Below are positions 28,673 to 37,314 of a DNA stretch of 64,000 nucleotides, one piece after another. The notes below the pieces were generated by a model, which saw nothing but the letters and a program-made list of their open reading frames with translations, was not told the origin of the DNA and made no database searches. Numbering within the stretch: position 1 is the stretch's first letter; each line of letters starts with the position of its first letter. The translations under genes were made by a program, and so were the position numbers. Origin of the DNA: Okeania sp. KiyG1 (GTDB taxonomy: Bacteria > Cyanobacteriota > Cyanobacteriia > Cyanobacteriales > Microcoleaceae); contig NZ_BLZO01000188.1 of assembly GCF_014132355.1 (NCBI RefSeq), positions 1-64,000 on the forward strand, given 5' to 3'.

Positions 28673-30337
28673 TTATTTTTTTAGGTTCAGTCCTTTGGAA
28701 AATATCGTGTATCCGCTTGCTGGAATATATACATTTTTACCATCCCAGACAACGTGTACTGTCCCATCTTCTTTGACGAAATTAACCTCAACAGTTTTAC
28801 CGTTAGCGATGCTATCTTTGGTATGTACTTCAATGATGTCGCCTGCTTCTACCCTTGGTTTGGATGCTTGCTCCTCTGCCAGTTTTCCAGTGGGTGAGCC
28901 ACTTTGAGCATTTTTGGCGGGACCTAGTCCTGTGAAGTTATTATTGGCTATTTCCTGGGCTGTAGGTTGCTCTGGTTCTGGTTGTGCTTCTAATGCAGCT
29001 TCTAACTTAATCACAAGGTCAGTCGGGCAAGGTTTTTGAGACTTTGCATCTACTCCTTTAAGCGATCGCTTATCTACTATCTTGAATGTGTCATGCTTTA
29101 CTAAGTAGATAACCCGCTTGGAATCCTCTACTTGCTTGCCATATAAGTAAAAACCTACATACCGGGCAATTTCTAGCTTTCCTAGAGCGTTGTGCCAACC
29201 AACTAAGTCAAAGGGTAAGGCAGCTCGCTTGGAATCCGCGACGACGTTGATGCACTTTATGAGATTCCGCTCGGCATGGGTGCAGCTTTCCCAAATCTCA
29301 AGAGCCATAGGTGCACCTATAGATGCTTTAAATTCCTCTAATTCTGATTTGTTCTTTTTGCTCAACAATTGTTGCTTCAGTTGCGAGAGCGTGGGTTCAG
29401 GTTTTTGAACCATTGACTCATCTTCTACTTGCTCAACATCAGCTTTTAAAGTTTCGACAGTAGCCTTAGCTGTAGGCTTGTGTTGCTGCTGAACTTTGCC
29501 TACTTCTGATTTTTTAGATAAGCAATAATTATCAAGAGTGATAGATTTACCTTCGTTCACATCCTTTAGGAGTAAAGGTAAATCTAATGCGTAAGTCCTA
29601 ATCAAGTTTTCTTCAAGCTCGATAGTGCTTACTAAATCTTTTTTGTCGGTAAAAATCATCCCTAAAGATTTGCCTTTAATTTCTATGTACATAGCTATCT
29701 TAGGAATGCCTCGGGTCTTTGAAAATTCAAAAGTATCCAGTTCTGACAATACTTTTTCAACCAGAGCAATTTTTTGTTCTTCGTCGTCGGATTGAATCGG
29801 CAATACTACGGATTGTACCTGCTCATGTCCAGAATCCCATGCGGAAATTTCTTGCTCCTGCCGTGGCTGATTTCTTTGAGAGAGTTGGTCATGTGCTTCA
29901 ATTAATTGAGCTATTTCTGCTTCAGATGAGTATGGTGATTCAATAGGTTCATTCAGATTTTCTAAATCCCATGCGGATTTCTCAGTAATTATTTCCTCAG
30001 TTTGGGGTGCGGTTTGTGGTGGCCCGTCACCGAATAAACTATCATAAGCTTCTATTTCAGATTCAGTATATTCGGCTGTTTTGCCTACTGATTCAATTTC
30101 AATTCGCACTGGCCCTGTTTGGTCTGCTTCACTCTCTCCGAGCTTGAGGCGATCGCTTACCAGCAGTTTGTAATCTGGATGCTCAGTCAGTAATGATTCT
30201 AGTTCTGCAACAACTGACTTAATCTTGGTATCAGCTTTTGTTAGCTCAGTCAGTCTGGATTTTGCTTTCTTGAGTTGAGCTTCTAAGATAGAGACCAACT
30301 CTTCTTGCTTGATAATTGTTTGGGATTTTAGTAACAT
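28673..30337 (-). CDS. Modular coiled-coil protein related to the giant methyltransferase protein
   Basis: I chose ATG 30337 (MLLKSQTIIKQEEL), with GGGAAGG upstream, over the longer frame from 30382; 555 residues. Residues ~10-65 (EELVSILEAQLKKAKSRL, ADTKI) match the N-terminal coiled coil of the giant protein (QELVRILQVQLQQEQERL, ADTKI). A YxLDL-type module follows (SLGMIFTDKKDL...LIRTYALDLPLLLKDV). The C-terminus has a KOW-like stretch (VEAGDIIEVHTKD, VNFVKEDGTVHVVWDG). It heads the four-gene reverse operon. Confidence 0.7.
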   Translation of the reverse strand: MLLKSQTIIKQEELVSILEAQLKKAKSRLTELTKADTKIKSVVAELESLLTEHPDYKLLVSDRLKLGESEADQTGPVRIEIESVGKTAEYTESEIEAYDSLFGDGPPQTAPQTEEIITEKSAWDLENLNEPIESPYSSEAEIAQLIEAHDQLSQRNQPRQEQEISAWDSGHEQVQSVVLPIQSDDEEQKIALVEKVLSELDTFEFSKTRGIPKIAMYIEIKGKSLGMIFTDKKDLVSTIELEENLIRTYALDLPLLLKDVNEGKSITLDNYCLSKKSEVGKVQQQHKPTAKATVETLKADVEQVEDESMVQKPEPTLSQLKQQLLSKKNKSELEEFKASIGAPMALEIWESCTHAERNLIKCINVVADSKRAALPFDLVGWHNALGKLEIARYVGFYLYGKQVEDSKRVIYLVKHDTFKIVDKRSLKGVDAKSQKPCPTDLVIKLEAALEAQPEPEQPTAQEIANNNFTGLGPAKNAQSGSPTGKLAEEQASKPRVEAGDIIEVHTKDSIANGKTVEVNFVKEDGTVHVVWDGKNVYIPASGYTIFSKGLNLKK

Positions 30338-30382
30338 AATGTTTGCCTTCCCGGTTCTTTCTTTACGGACTATGAAGGACAT

Positions 30383-30550
30383 TTAAAGGACATTGCCTCA
30401 ACTTTGCTAGGAGCGGGCGGTGTCCTTTTTTTTGTCCTATAGCTAGTTATATATCCAGCTACATTTATTATTATAGACCGTTAACAAGTCTATGTCAAGT
30501 CTTTACATAAAAAAAATAATTGTGTTATTGTTAGGCCATAGTCCGTTAAC
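30383..30550. promoter_or_regulatory. Divergent control region with repeated CCGTTAAC
   Basis: Lies between the reverse operon (start 30337) and the forward RHH gene (30572). CCGTTAAC occurs at 30479-30486 and 30543-30550. The first is inside an imperfect palindrome, TAGAC (30474-30478) and GTCTA (30488-30492). A ribbon-helix-helix protein such as the one encoded next would typically bind repeats of this kind. Confidence 0.45.
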
Positions 30551-30571
30551 ATGACAAAGGAAGTAGTCAAA

Positions 30572-30802
30572 ATGTCAGCCCCACTAGGAAATAAAAATGC
30601 AGAATCAGCTTGGTTCCCGCCCGTCGATCCAGAAGAGCGCACGGTATTTGTTGCGGGCCGGATAATCGAAAGTCAGAACGAAGCCCTTGAACGCATAATC
30701 AAGCAGAGAGGTATAACAAAATCAGCTATAATTAGAGAAGCTATAGGGTTTTGGTTAGAATGTCAGGAGAAGGGGGCAGGTAGTGTTTCTGCTGGTAAAT
30801 AG
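30572..30802 (+). CDS. Ribbon-helix-helix (CopG-type) regulator
   Basis: I chose ATG 30572 (MSAPLGNKNAES) because AAAGGAAG lies ~9 bases upstream; the frame is open from 30551. The 76-residue product contains a beta strand (TVFVAGRII) and helices (NEALERIIKQRGITKSAIIREAIGFWL), the RHH fold. Probably autoregulates through the CCGTTAAC repeats. No toxin partner follows directly. Confidence 0.65.
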   Translation: MSAPLGNKNAESAWFPPVDPEERTVFVAGRIIESQNEALERIIKQRGITKSAIIREAIGFWLECQEKGAGSVSAGK

Positions 30803-30853
30803 TGTTCAATAAAAAGTATTAAGAATAAGCGATCACTCTTTTTTTTGCATCTA

Positions 30854-30883
30854 TTTTTCCGATAGCATTTGCTATCGGAAAAA
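30854..30883. terminator. Perfect CGATAGC stem-loop, copy 1
   Basis: TTTTTCCGATAGCA (30854-30867) and TGCTATCGGAAAAA (30870-30883) form a perfect 14-bp stem with a 2-base loop. With A and T runs at the ends it can act as a bidirectional terminator. Close relatives are at 49160-49188 and 52968-52992. Confidence 0.65.
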
Positions 30884-31017
30884 GCTTGTGGGTAAATTTT
30901 CGTCGTTAACTTATTTCTGATAGAAAGGAACTAGAGCAAATATTTTAGTTGCCATATTATCGACTAAGGCCACGGTTGAGCGGTATACTGTAGATGTAGA
31001 TAATGCAGGAGGAAGGT

Positions 31018-31242
31018 ATGGCCAAAAAGACTAAAAATATAGGATACGAGACAGTAGCTAAGACCAGAAATAATGGTAAATTCGCCAGTCCTAACCACAA
31101 ACCTTTAGCTGGTACTTTGGGTGTCAGATTACCTGTGGACTTGAATGAGTGGGTGGTGGAAGAAGCAAAGCGTAGAGGTTGCACAAAAAATGAGTTAATC
31201 AGAGAAGCAGTGCGGTTAATGTCACAGCAACAAGTCAGTTAG
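31018..31242 (+). CDS. Ribbon-helix-helix antitoxin-like protein
   Basis: AGGAGG at 31008-31013 sets ATG 31018 (MAKKTKNIGYE). The 74-residue protein has an RHH region: LGVRLPVDLNEWVVEEAKRRGCTKNELIREAVRLM. A TATACT at 30984-30989 can serve as -10. The next gene, an AbiEii-like nucleotidyltransferase, starts 18 bp later, so this is a candidate antitoxin or autoregulator of a two-gene module. Confidence 0.65.
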   Translation: MAKKTKNIGYETVAKTRNNGKFASPNHKPLAGTLGVRLPVDLNEWVVEEAKRRGCTKNELIREAVRLMSQQQVS

Positions 31243-31260
31243 TAAAAAAAAGCGATCGCG

Positions 31261-32097
31261 ATGTACAGAACTCAAGCAGAAGATACGACAATTGAAGCCG
31301 AGCAAATCTTGTTTCAACTGATAGGCAATATTCCTGTTGAAACCAGAATAATGCAATATCACAGGGCTTCTATTCAGTCACAACAAATATGGTGGGATTT
31401 ATTCAAAAAACATAATAATTTCACCAATAAACAGCTAAAAAGAGAGTACATAAACTTAAAATTTGGAGCGCAATATTGCTCAATAAATAAACTTGTTGAT
31501 ATAGATTTTATGATTGCTTCGGAAATAGATTTAGCTATTACACTTGGTGAAAAGTTAGATGGCTTGAATATCCCATATTATTTAGGAGGTGGTCTTGCTA
31601 GTTCTTTCTGGGGGGAACGCAGACAAACTGAAGATGCTGATATTGCAGTTATTTTAGAACCATATAAAGTAGAGGAATTAGTGTCAGCTTTATCAAATGA
31701 ATTCTATCTGAGCGAAACTGCTATAGATGATGCCATGAGAGGTCGTGCTAATACTTTTAATGTGATTCATCTAGCCTCAGTTATTAAAGCTGATATTTAT
31801 CCTATCAAACAATCTAATAATTTTGAAATGTCAGCTATGTCGCGCCGGAAACAAGTGCAACTATTTTCGACAAATAAAAGTATTTATATTGCTTCTGCTG
31901 AAGATATAATTTTGCAGAAATTAAGGTGGTATAACATCGCCAAGAATCATTCCGAGAAACAATGGCGTGATATTTTGGGTGTTCTTAAAGCTAGAAGGAA
32001 AGAACTAGATTATGACTACCTAAAGCACTGGGGAAATCAACTTAACGTCTCTCCAGAGTTAGAAAGGGCTATTGATCAAACGACATTACCTGGATAG
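31261..32097 (+). CDS. AbiEii-like nucleotidyltransferase
   Basis: 278 residues. The nucleotidyltransferase core shows at ~105-125: YYLGGGLASSFWGERRQTEDADIAV (split here only as a motif: GGG, ERRQTEDADI with two acidic metal ligands), followed by KADIYPI as the third acidic position, then EDIILQKLRWY. AbiEii-type enzymes add nucleotides to tRNA or other targets and act as toxins in abortive-infection pairs. The partner here would be the RHH gene upstream rather than the usual AbiEi. ATG directly follows a HIP1 site. Confidence 0.65.
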   Translation: MYRTQAEDTTIEAEQILFQLIGNIPVETRIMQYHRASIQSQQIWWDLFKKHNNFTNKQLKREYINLKFGAQYCSINKLVDIDFMIASEIDLAITLGEKLDGLNIPYYLGGGLASSFWGERRQTEDADIAVILEPYKVEELVSALSNEFYLSETAIDDAMRGRANTFNVIHLASVIKADIYPIKQSNNFEMSAMSRRKQVQLFSTNKSIYIASAEDIILQKLRWYNIAKNHSEKQWRDILGVLKARRKELDYDYLKHWGNQLNVSPELERAIDQTTLPG

Positions 32098-32158
32098 CTA
32101 GCTCGCGCTAACTAAAATCAGGCCACAAAAGTCTTCTCCAGATTGGGGAGGATTTTTT

Positions 32159-32586
32159 TTGCACGTCAAGAGCGATCGCCTCACACAAACCAAGAAAAAG
32201 GGACTGTTAATTGAAGCCTTAGTAGGGACTGGAAAAAGCACGATGCTAGCTGAAATTGCTAAGGTTTTGAGGGATAAAAAATTATCTCTTTTAGAATGTC
32301 GTTTTGTTGTATTTGGCAGAAAAAATAAAGCAGATTTAGCCAGCAAACTAAGTGAAATAAATCTGTACAAACTCTCAATAGCTTAGGTTATAAAATACTC
32401 AGAGAAGTACTAGAAAAGTATCACAATCAATTCAGATTAAATAATGGTAAGTATGAAAAAAATGCAGAAACAAAAAGATATATTGATAGCTATAAAAAAT
32501 GGGGAGATAAAATAGCAGGTAGCCTTCAAATAGCAAATCAATATCGGGAAATAGCTATTAAGTCTAAGAAAGATTTTGTTGATTAA
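32159..32586 (+). pseudogene. Remnant of a P-loop/UvrD-like helicase
   Basis: LIEALVGTGKSTMLAEIA is an ATPase P-loop, followed after a frame change near 32360 by VQTLNSLGYKILREVLEKY, which resembles the SF1 motif after motif Ia (T-x-N-S-x-G-Y). No start with ribosome site and no downstream helicase motifs, so the gene is truncated at its 3' end and probably at its 5' end. Confidence 0.5.
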
Positions 32587-32613
32587 AATGGCTGAAATAT
32601 TCCGAACAATACT

Positions 32614-32743
32614 CAACATTTCAGGCAAACTTTTTAGCGCAGCGACCCAACCGACTACGCACTAACTTGTTTTTGTATTTTGGCAATTATGTTTTCTTGC
32701 GGTCGTGTTGGGTAAAAAGTTTAGCTTGCGGCCTGAAATGTGT
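32614..32743. repeat. Imperfect long inverted repeat, no ORF
   Basis: The blocks CATTTCAGGC, AAACTTTTT and ACCCAAC on the left recur in reverse complement and inverse order on the right (GTTGGGT, AAAAAGTTT, GCCTGAAATG), about 130 bp overall. It could be a decayed MITE or a large structured RNA. The gap to 33038 otherwise contains AT-rich repeats. Confidence 0.45.
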
Positions 32744-33038
32744 TCGCCGACTATACTATTTCAAAGGGTAAAAAGAGTAGAATGCTGAAATTTTTATCTA
32801 AAAAGGCTTCCTTAATAATTAATAATTACTGAGATATCTATTATGATTTTAGCCAGGGGATATTGTGTGGGTTTTCAAAGTAAATATTACCCCTCCATTA
32901 ATCATTAATTATTAATTATTAATTATTGAACACTCACATTTTATTCACAATAATTCCCCATTGAAGTGAACTAGGCACAATTGGAAATTTGAGTGGAAAA
33001 AGATTCACACCACTCACCCGAAACAGTCTACATAACTA

Positions 33039-33854
33039 CTAACTATTTCCATTACAATAGATTCTTTTAGCTAAAGTTGAATCTAACACAAAAGGATTTT
33101 CATTGCCTTGATATTTAGCAATTAAATGAGAACGAGTTATCTCTAAATCATCAACAGGGTCAGCAATATTCCACTGACAAAGTATTTCTTTTTGCTGTGG
33201 AAAAAAGTTAGAGTCTTTGGCATTAGCTTGCTTTCTATATACCGTGTAGAAATAGAACATAGCACGAGCTACATCACCCTTTTTATTTTCTCTGGGTTCA
33301 AATTCACTTCCTGTTAATGATTCACTATAATTATCAATTTCTGTAATGGGTTGATTAAGTAAAATTTGATTATTTATCCACCATTTATCTGTGAATGAAT
33401 CATTAATTTCTGCGAAAGGATTATTGCTCCGTTCACTATTGACCCGTTTATAAGCAGGAAAAAGACTATGCAAATCACTTTTACCCGCACCTATAGCTCC
33501 CTTACTTTGAGGATAAATATGCTCGGCATTAATATCATTTTGATATGCTATTTGTCTGGGATTAGATGAATTAGGGTCTAAATCAATACTATAACCAGTG
33601 TATATACCCTGAACTACACCATCATGGTTATCAATTTTTGTATACATGATATCTCTAGCCATCTTATAACTAAAAGTTTTTTTTGGAGCATATTCTTTAG
33701 CTACTTTTTTCAATAGTTCTATACCATTAAGCTCTGGCATAATTGATTCTAGTTGACTACTTTCTAAGTTAAAAGCTATTCCATTAGACGAAAAGTTGAC
33801 TAGAAAAAAGCAACTTAAACAGACACATAATAAGATTTTTTTAACTAATTGCAT
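33039..33854 (-). CDS. Secreted endonuclease I-family nuclease
   Basis: 271 residues. Signal peptide at 1-28 (KKILLCVCLSCFFLVNF then NGIAF). The endonuclease I core is clear: NAEHIYPQSKGA, SDLHSLFPA, VNSERSNNPFAEI, FEPRENKKGDVARAMFYF, and DPVDDLEITR near the end. These are nonspecific nucleases exported to periplasm or medium for DNA degradation. Intact. On a plasmid it could supply nutrient scavenging or act on incoming DNA. Confidence 0.85.
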   Translation of the reverse strand: MQLVKKILLCVCLSCFFLVNFSSNGIAFNLESSQLESIMPELNGIELLKKVAKEYAPKKTFSYKMARDIMYTKIDNHDGVVQGIYTGYSIDLDPNSSNPRQIAYQNDINAEHIYPQSKGAIGAGKSDLHSLFPAYKRVNSERSNNPFAEINDSFTDKWWINNQILLNQPITEIDNYSESLTGSEFEPRENKKGDVARAMFYFYTVYRKQANAKDSNFFPQQKEILCQWNIADPVDDLEITRSHLIAKYQGNENPFVLDSTLAKRIYCNGNS

Positions 33855-34234
33855 AAGTATTTTTTCCTTTTACACAAATTTTCACGCTCCCAAAATTCCA
33901 ACTTCTGCACAGCTCGTTTCGAGCATCTCCTCACCCTGTCTATCATAACGAAGTAGTAGTCATGGGTGAAGCAGCCACCCGCCAATTTCTGCACAGTCAC
34001 AATATCTTTGTATCCAGCAAGTCAGAACACTCGTGTCCAGAATCAGGACACACCCATAGCGCATCTGTCCGAGGCCACTTCATAATTATTAATTTTGAAT
34101 TTTTAATTACTGAAAGCCATCTGCCTTAATTAATGAAACAAAAGTCTTTTCACCAACCTGCTCACTTCAACTATTTTTTTTTAGCTCTCCAGTTGCAAGG
34201 GAAACGTTTTTTCCTGTATTGTGGACTGTAAAGT
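33855..34234. other. Intergenic gap, no gene seen
   Basis: About 380 bp between divergent nuclease and recombinase genes. I see no RNA gene, clear palindrome or att-like duplication. Confidence 0.5.
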
Positions 34235-35215
34235 ATGATAATGCGGTTTTCCTTACCTAAGTATATGTCTGATATTGTTGTTCAATCTTCTCTACCTCTG
34301 GCCTCTCACTCTGACCTCCTGGAGGAGTTGTTGGCTGATAAGCGTAGTCCTAATACTCGGCACGCTTATGCTAAGGATTTGAAAGATTTTTTCCGCTTTA
34401 TTGCAGGGTGTGACCCCACTCCGGAGTTGGTAGAGCAGTTTCTTTCCTTGGAGAGAATGCAGGCGATCGCTTGGGTATTAAAATATCGGCAACATCTTTA
34501 TGGCCGTGGGTTGAAAAGTGCCACGGTTAATCGTCGGATATCTGCAATCAAGTCTTTGGTTAATTATGCTCGGAAAGTGGGGCAATGTAATTTTACTCTG
34601 GCTGATATCCAGAGCGATAAAGTTCGGCCTTATCGGGACACGACTGGCATTCCTGCTGCTGAATATAAAAAGATTTTAGCTGTGCCGGATCGTTCTTGTT
34701 TTGGGGGGAAGAGAGATTATGCGATTCTTAGGTTATTATGGGATAATGCTTTGCGCCGTTCGGAAGTGTCGAAGTTGGATATACTGGATGTTGATTTGAG
34801 CGGACGCTCGCTTTGGGTATTGAGCAAGGGGTGGGGGGATGAAAAACAGCGGGTAAGCTTGACGCTCAAGAGTGTGGAGGCTTTGCAGGATTGGTTGACG
34901 GCAAGAAAGGAGTGGGATGTTAATCAACCTTTGTTTATTAGGCTTGACCATTCTACTTGGGGAAAAAGGTTGGGAGACCATGCTATTTATATGATGGTAC
35001 GACGGTTGGCGACTAGAGCGGGTATTGAGAAGTTGATGAGTCCCCATAGGGTGAGGCATAGTAGTATTACGACGGCTTTGGATAAGACTAATGGGGATGT
35101 GAGAAGGGTGCAGAAGTTATCACGTCATTCTAATTTGAATACTTTGCTTATTTATGATGATAATCGTCAGGATTTACAGAAGGAAATTTCTGATATTTTG
35201 TCTATGGAAGTTTGA
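34235..35215 (+). CDS. Tyrosine recombinase/integrase
   Basis: 326 residues from ATG 34235 (ATG 34265 also possible). N-terminal SAM-like domain with SPNTRHAYAKDLKDF, then catalytic residues: Arg in DNALRRSEVSKL, His-x-x-Arg in HRVRHSSITTAL, His in SRHSNLNT, and Tyr in LLIYDDNR. It joins DNA at specific sites, either resolving plasmid multimers (XerC-like) or integrating the element. Being the only tyrosine recombinase here, a dimer-resolution role fits a plasmid. No ribosome site stands out. Confidence 0.8.
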   Translation: MIMRFSLPKYMSDIVVQSSLPLASHSDLLEELLADKRSPNTRHAYAKDLKDFFRFIAGCDPTPELVEQFLSLERMQAIAWVLKYRQHLYGRGLKSATVNRRISAIKSLVNYARKVGQCNFTLADIQSDKVRPYRDTTGIPAAEYKKILAVPDRSCFGGKRDYAILRLLWDNALRRSEVSKLDILDVDLSGRSLWVLSKGWGDEKQRVSLTLKSVEALQDWLTARKEWDVNQPLFIRLDHSTWGKRLGDHAIYMMVRRLATRAGIEKLMSPHRVRHSSITTALDKTNGDVRRVQKLSRHSNLNTLLIYDDNRQDLQKEISDILSMEV

Positions 35216-35829
35216 GTTTATAATTAACAATTAATAATTAACAATTAATAATTAACAATTAATAATTATCGGTCGCGTCACGCGTCTGGGGAGTTCTATT
35301 GCTGGAGCATCAATAATTAAGCGCCTGACACTCATTAATTACTGAAAAATTCAGGTAACAACTCTATCCTTAGCTGTGCCACGAGCTGTCGCCCTACAGG
35401 GATAAAAAAAGGAAAAAATTCCTTTTCAACAATTCTTTTATTAGAGAAGAGGTAATTATTAATTATCGCTTACTGGAGCAAGCCCTAATTAACAAGAAAG
35501 TATCTTCCTAGATATACGCTCTGAAATTATTAATTATTCATTATTCATTATTAATTACAAGGGGAGACTATCTCACTAGCTTTATGTTCTTCAATTATTA
35601 ATTATTCATTATTAATTATTCATTATTCGGTAAAGCATAATTCTTGACAACAGTCTGAACGATTGATAAAGTTGCTCTTAGCAACTTATGGCAATATGTA
35701 GTCTTTTGGTAATTTTTCCTAGACAAAAGTTATAGTTTCCTCGACTACAAGACTCAATCTATAACAGTGCGAGAGTGATTCCGGGTAAGAGCGTTATAGA
35801 ACTCCGTTCCGCTTACGCGACCGAAAATT
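35216..35829. repeat. Gap with TTAATTATTAATT-type repeats
   Basis: Direct AATTAACAATTAATA units fill 35220-35267, and ATTATTAATTATTCATTATTC units occur at 35525-35560 and 35590-35635. No gene seen in these ~610 bp. Confidence 0.6.
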
Positions 35830-36039
35830 TCATTCTTTTCCTTCTGCTTTCCCCTCATAAATTTCAACAATATCTAACCCAACCTCATAAACAGTATCAA
35901 TTAATCCATCTGGTTTAACTACTTTCACATGACCGCCAAACCCAATAACCCAACTTAAAAAACTCACATCTTTTAAACACCAACCAGGTAATTCCACTTG
36001 AAACCGATGGAGAAAACGTCGATCTGTGGGAGATGTCAC
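35830..36039 (-). pseudogene. WYL-like C-terminal fragment
   Basis: The 69-residue frame (FQVELPGWCLKDVSFLSWVIGFGGHVKVV, KPDGLIDTVYEVG) resembles the end of WYL-domain regulators, where W..SFG..V.V..P..L is usual. The WYL core and N-terminal HTH are missing upstream, so it is a remnant. Confidence 0.4.
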
Positions 36040-36160
36040 TCAATACAATCTGTCTGTATTAAGTGTGGAAGTTATCAACAACCATCCTGAACCGTTCGGG
36101 AGAATTAGCTGCTTCATATAAATCAGTCGTATCCTTGCACGAATCTTCTATTTCTGCCAA

Positions 36161-37174
36161 TTAATAATAATGTCGGTATTTTTTCCGAGCCATCCGTTTC
36201 GCTTTTTTTGTATTCCATCGAGGTACAGCAATTATATCATCAACTTTTTTCAACTTCTCAGGAATAGGTTCTCCTACCAATAAATCAATTGTTTGCGCAA
36301 TAAACTTACAGCAGTTTATAGGAAATCTTAAAACTTGTTCCTCTGCGAATCTAATAACAACCCAATCATTCTGCTCAAAAAAAATGTCTCTATTAATCTC
36401 TGTTTGATCGTCTGTGCAGTGAGTTGTTTTTTTACCTTTGCCACTACAAGTATAAGGCTCGTCAATTTCTATATCTACATATAAATTCCAGTCTTTAAGA
36501 TAATAAATAAAATCAGGAGTGTAGGGATATTCAACATACTTGATAACCCGATAATCCACCATTATTTCGCCAGGTAGGTAATGACTAAGAGTTTGGTGAA
36601 ATATTTCTTCACTCCTTCCTTTGGGAGCATTGCTCCCTTGAATAGGTTTCAGTGGCTTAATTTGCTGAAATTTTTGTCGAGCTAATTCTATTTTTTGACT
36701 GCGCTCTGTGGATTGTGTTCTGTAATTTTCCACTCTATTTTGATAATCACGCATACTAGAATGCTGGCTAGTTTGGGATTTTTGCCATTGCTCTAAATGC
36801 TGCTGATAGGCATCCAATTCTGCTCTATAATTAAGCATTATCATATCGAATTTTGCTTTCTTTACCCCATAGCCATTTTTTTCTCTATAGAAAATATAGC
36901 TAGCTACAATTACAGCTATTACCAACATAAATCCACCACCTGGACCAATGGCTTTAACCCAAAATGCAGAGACAAAAATAACTAATCCTATCATTGCTAA
37001 AAAAATATATATATTAGGTTTTTTTGGTTCTATTAATTTAGGTTTAATAGGTAATTTTGGTTTCTCTATAAATTGTGGTTCTTGAAATTGAGGGACTTCA
37101 ATTTCAGGCATCGCTACAGCAATGTTTAAAATTTTTTTGGGGATTTTAAAAACAGGGTATACTTGATTAAACAT
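36161..37174 (-). CDS. Membrane-associated PD-(D/E)XK-type protein
   Basis: 337 residues. Two adjacent membrane helices (~54-70 and 75-96), a charged coiled coil (~105-175), then a nuclease-like fold: YTPDFIYY (Asp), LYVDIEIDEPY (acidic-x-acidic, in place of E-x-K), and DWVVIRFAEEQV. The ending is very basic (KKAKRMARKKYRHYY). Proteins of this layout are found in many cyanobacteria; a restriction-like role is inferred but unproven. The first insertion sequence lies just upstream. Confidence 0.65.
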   Translation of the reverse strand: MFNQVYPVFKIPKKILNIAVAMPEIEVPQFQEPQFIEKPKLPIKPKLIEPKKPNIYIFLAMIGLVIFVSAFWVKAIGPGGGFMLVIAVIVASYIFYREKNGYGVKKAKFDMIMLNYRAELDAYQQHLEQWQKSQTSQHSSMRDYQNRVENYRTQSTERSQKIELARQKFQQIKPLKPIQGSNAPKGRSEEIFHQTLSHYLPGEIMVDYRVIKYVEYPYTPDFIYYLKDWNLYVDIEIDEPYTCSGKGKKTTHCTDDQTEINRDIFFEQNDWVVIRFAEEQVLRFPINCCKFIAQTIDLLVGEPIPEKLKKVDDIIAVPRWNTKKAKRMARKKYRHYY

Positions 37175-37314
37175 TGTTAAATAATTATTGGACTTTGGAC
37201 AAAAAGAAAACAGTTAGCGTAATATTTACGCTAACTATATTAGAGAAATATTTCTCTGTCTCCAGTGAATTTAATCACTGAAAAATGGCAATAATTAAGA
37301 GTTGTCGCCCACTA

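Noticed and set aside
34235-35215. Integrated phage or genomic island bounded by the tyrosine recombinase
   Set aside because: No tRNA gene, no att-like direct repeats and no phage structural genes were found near it.
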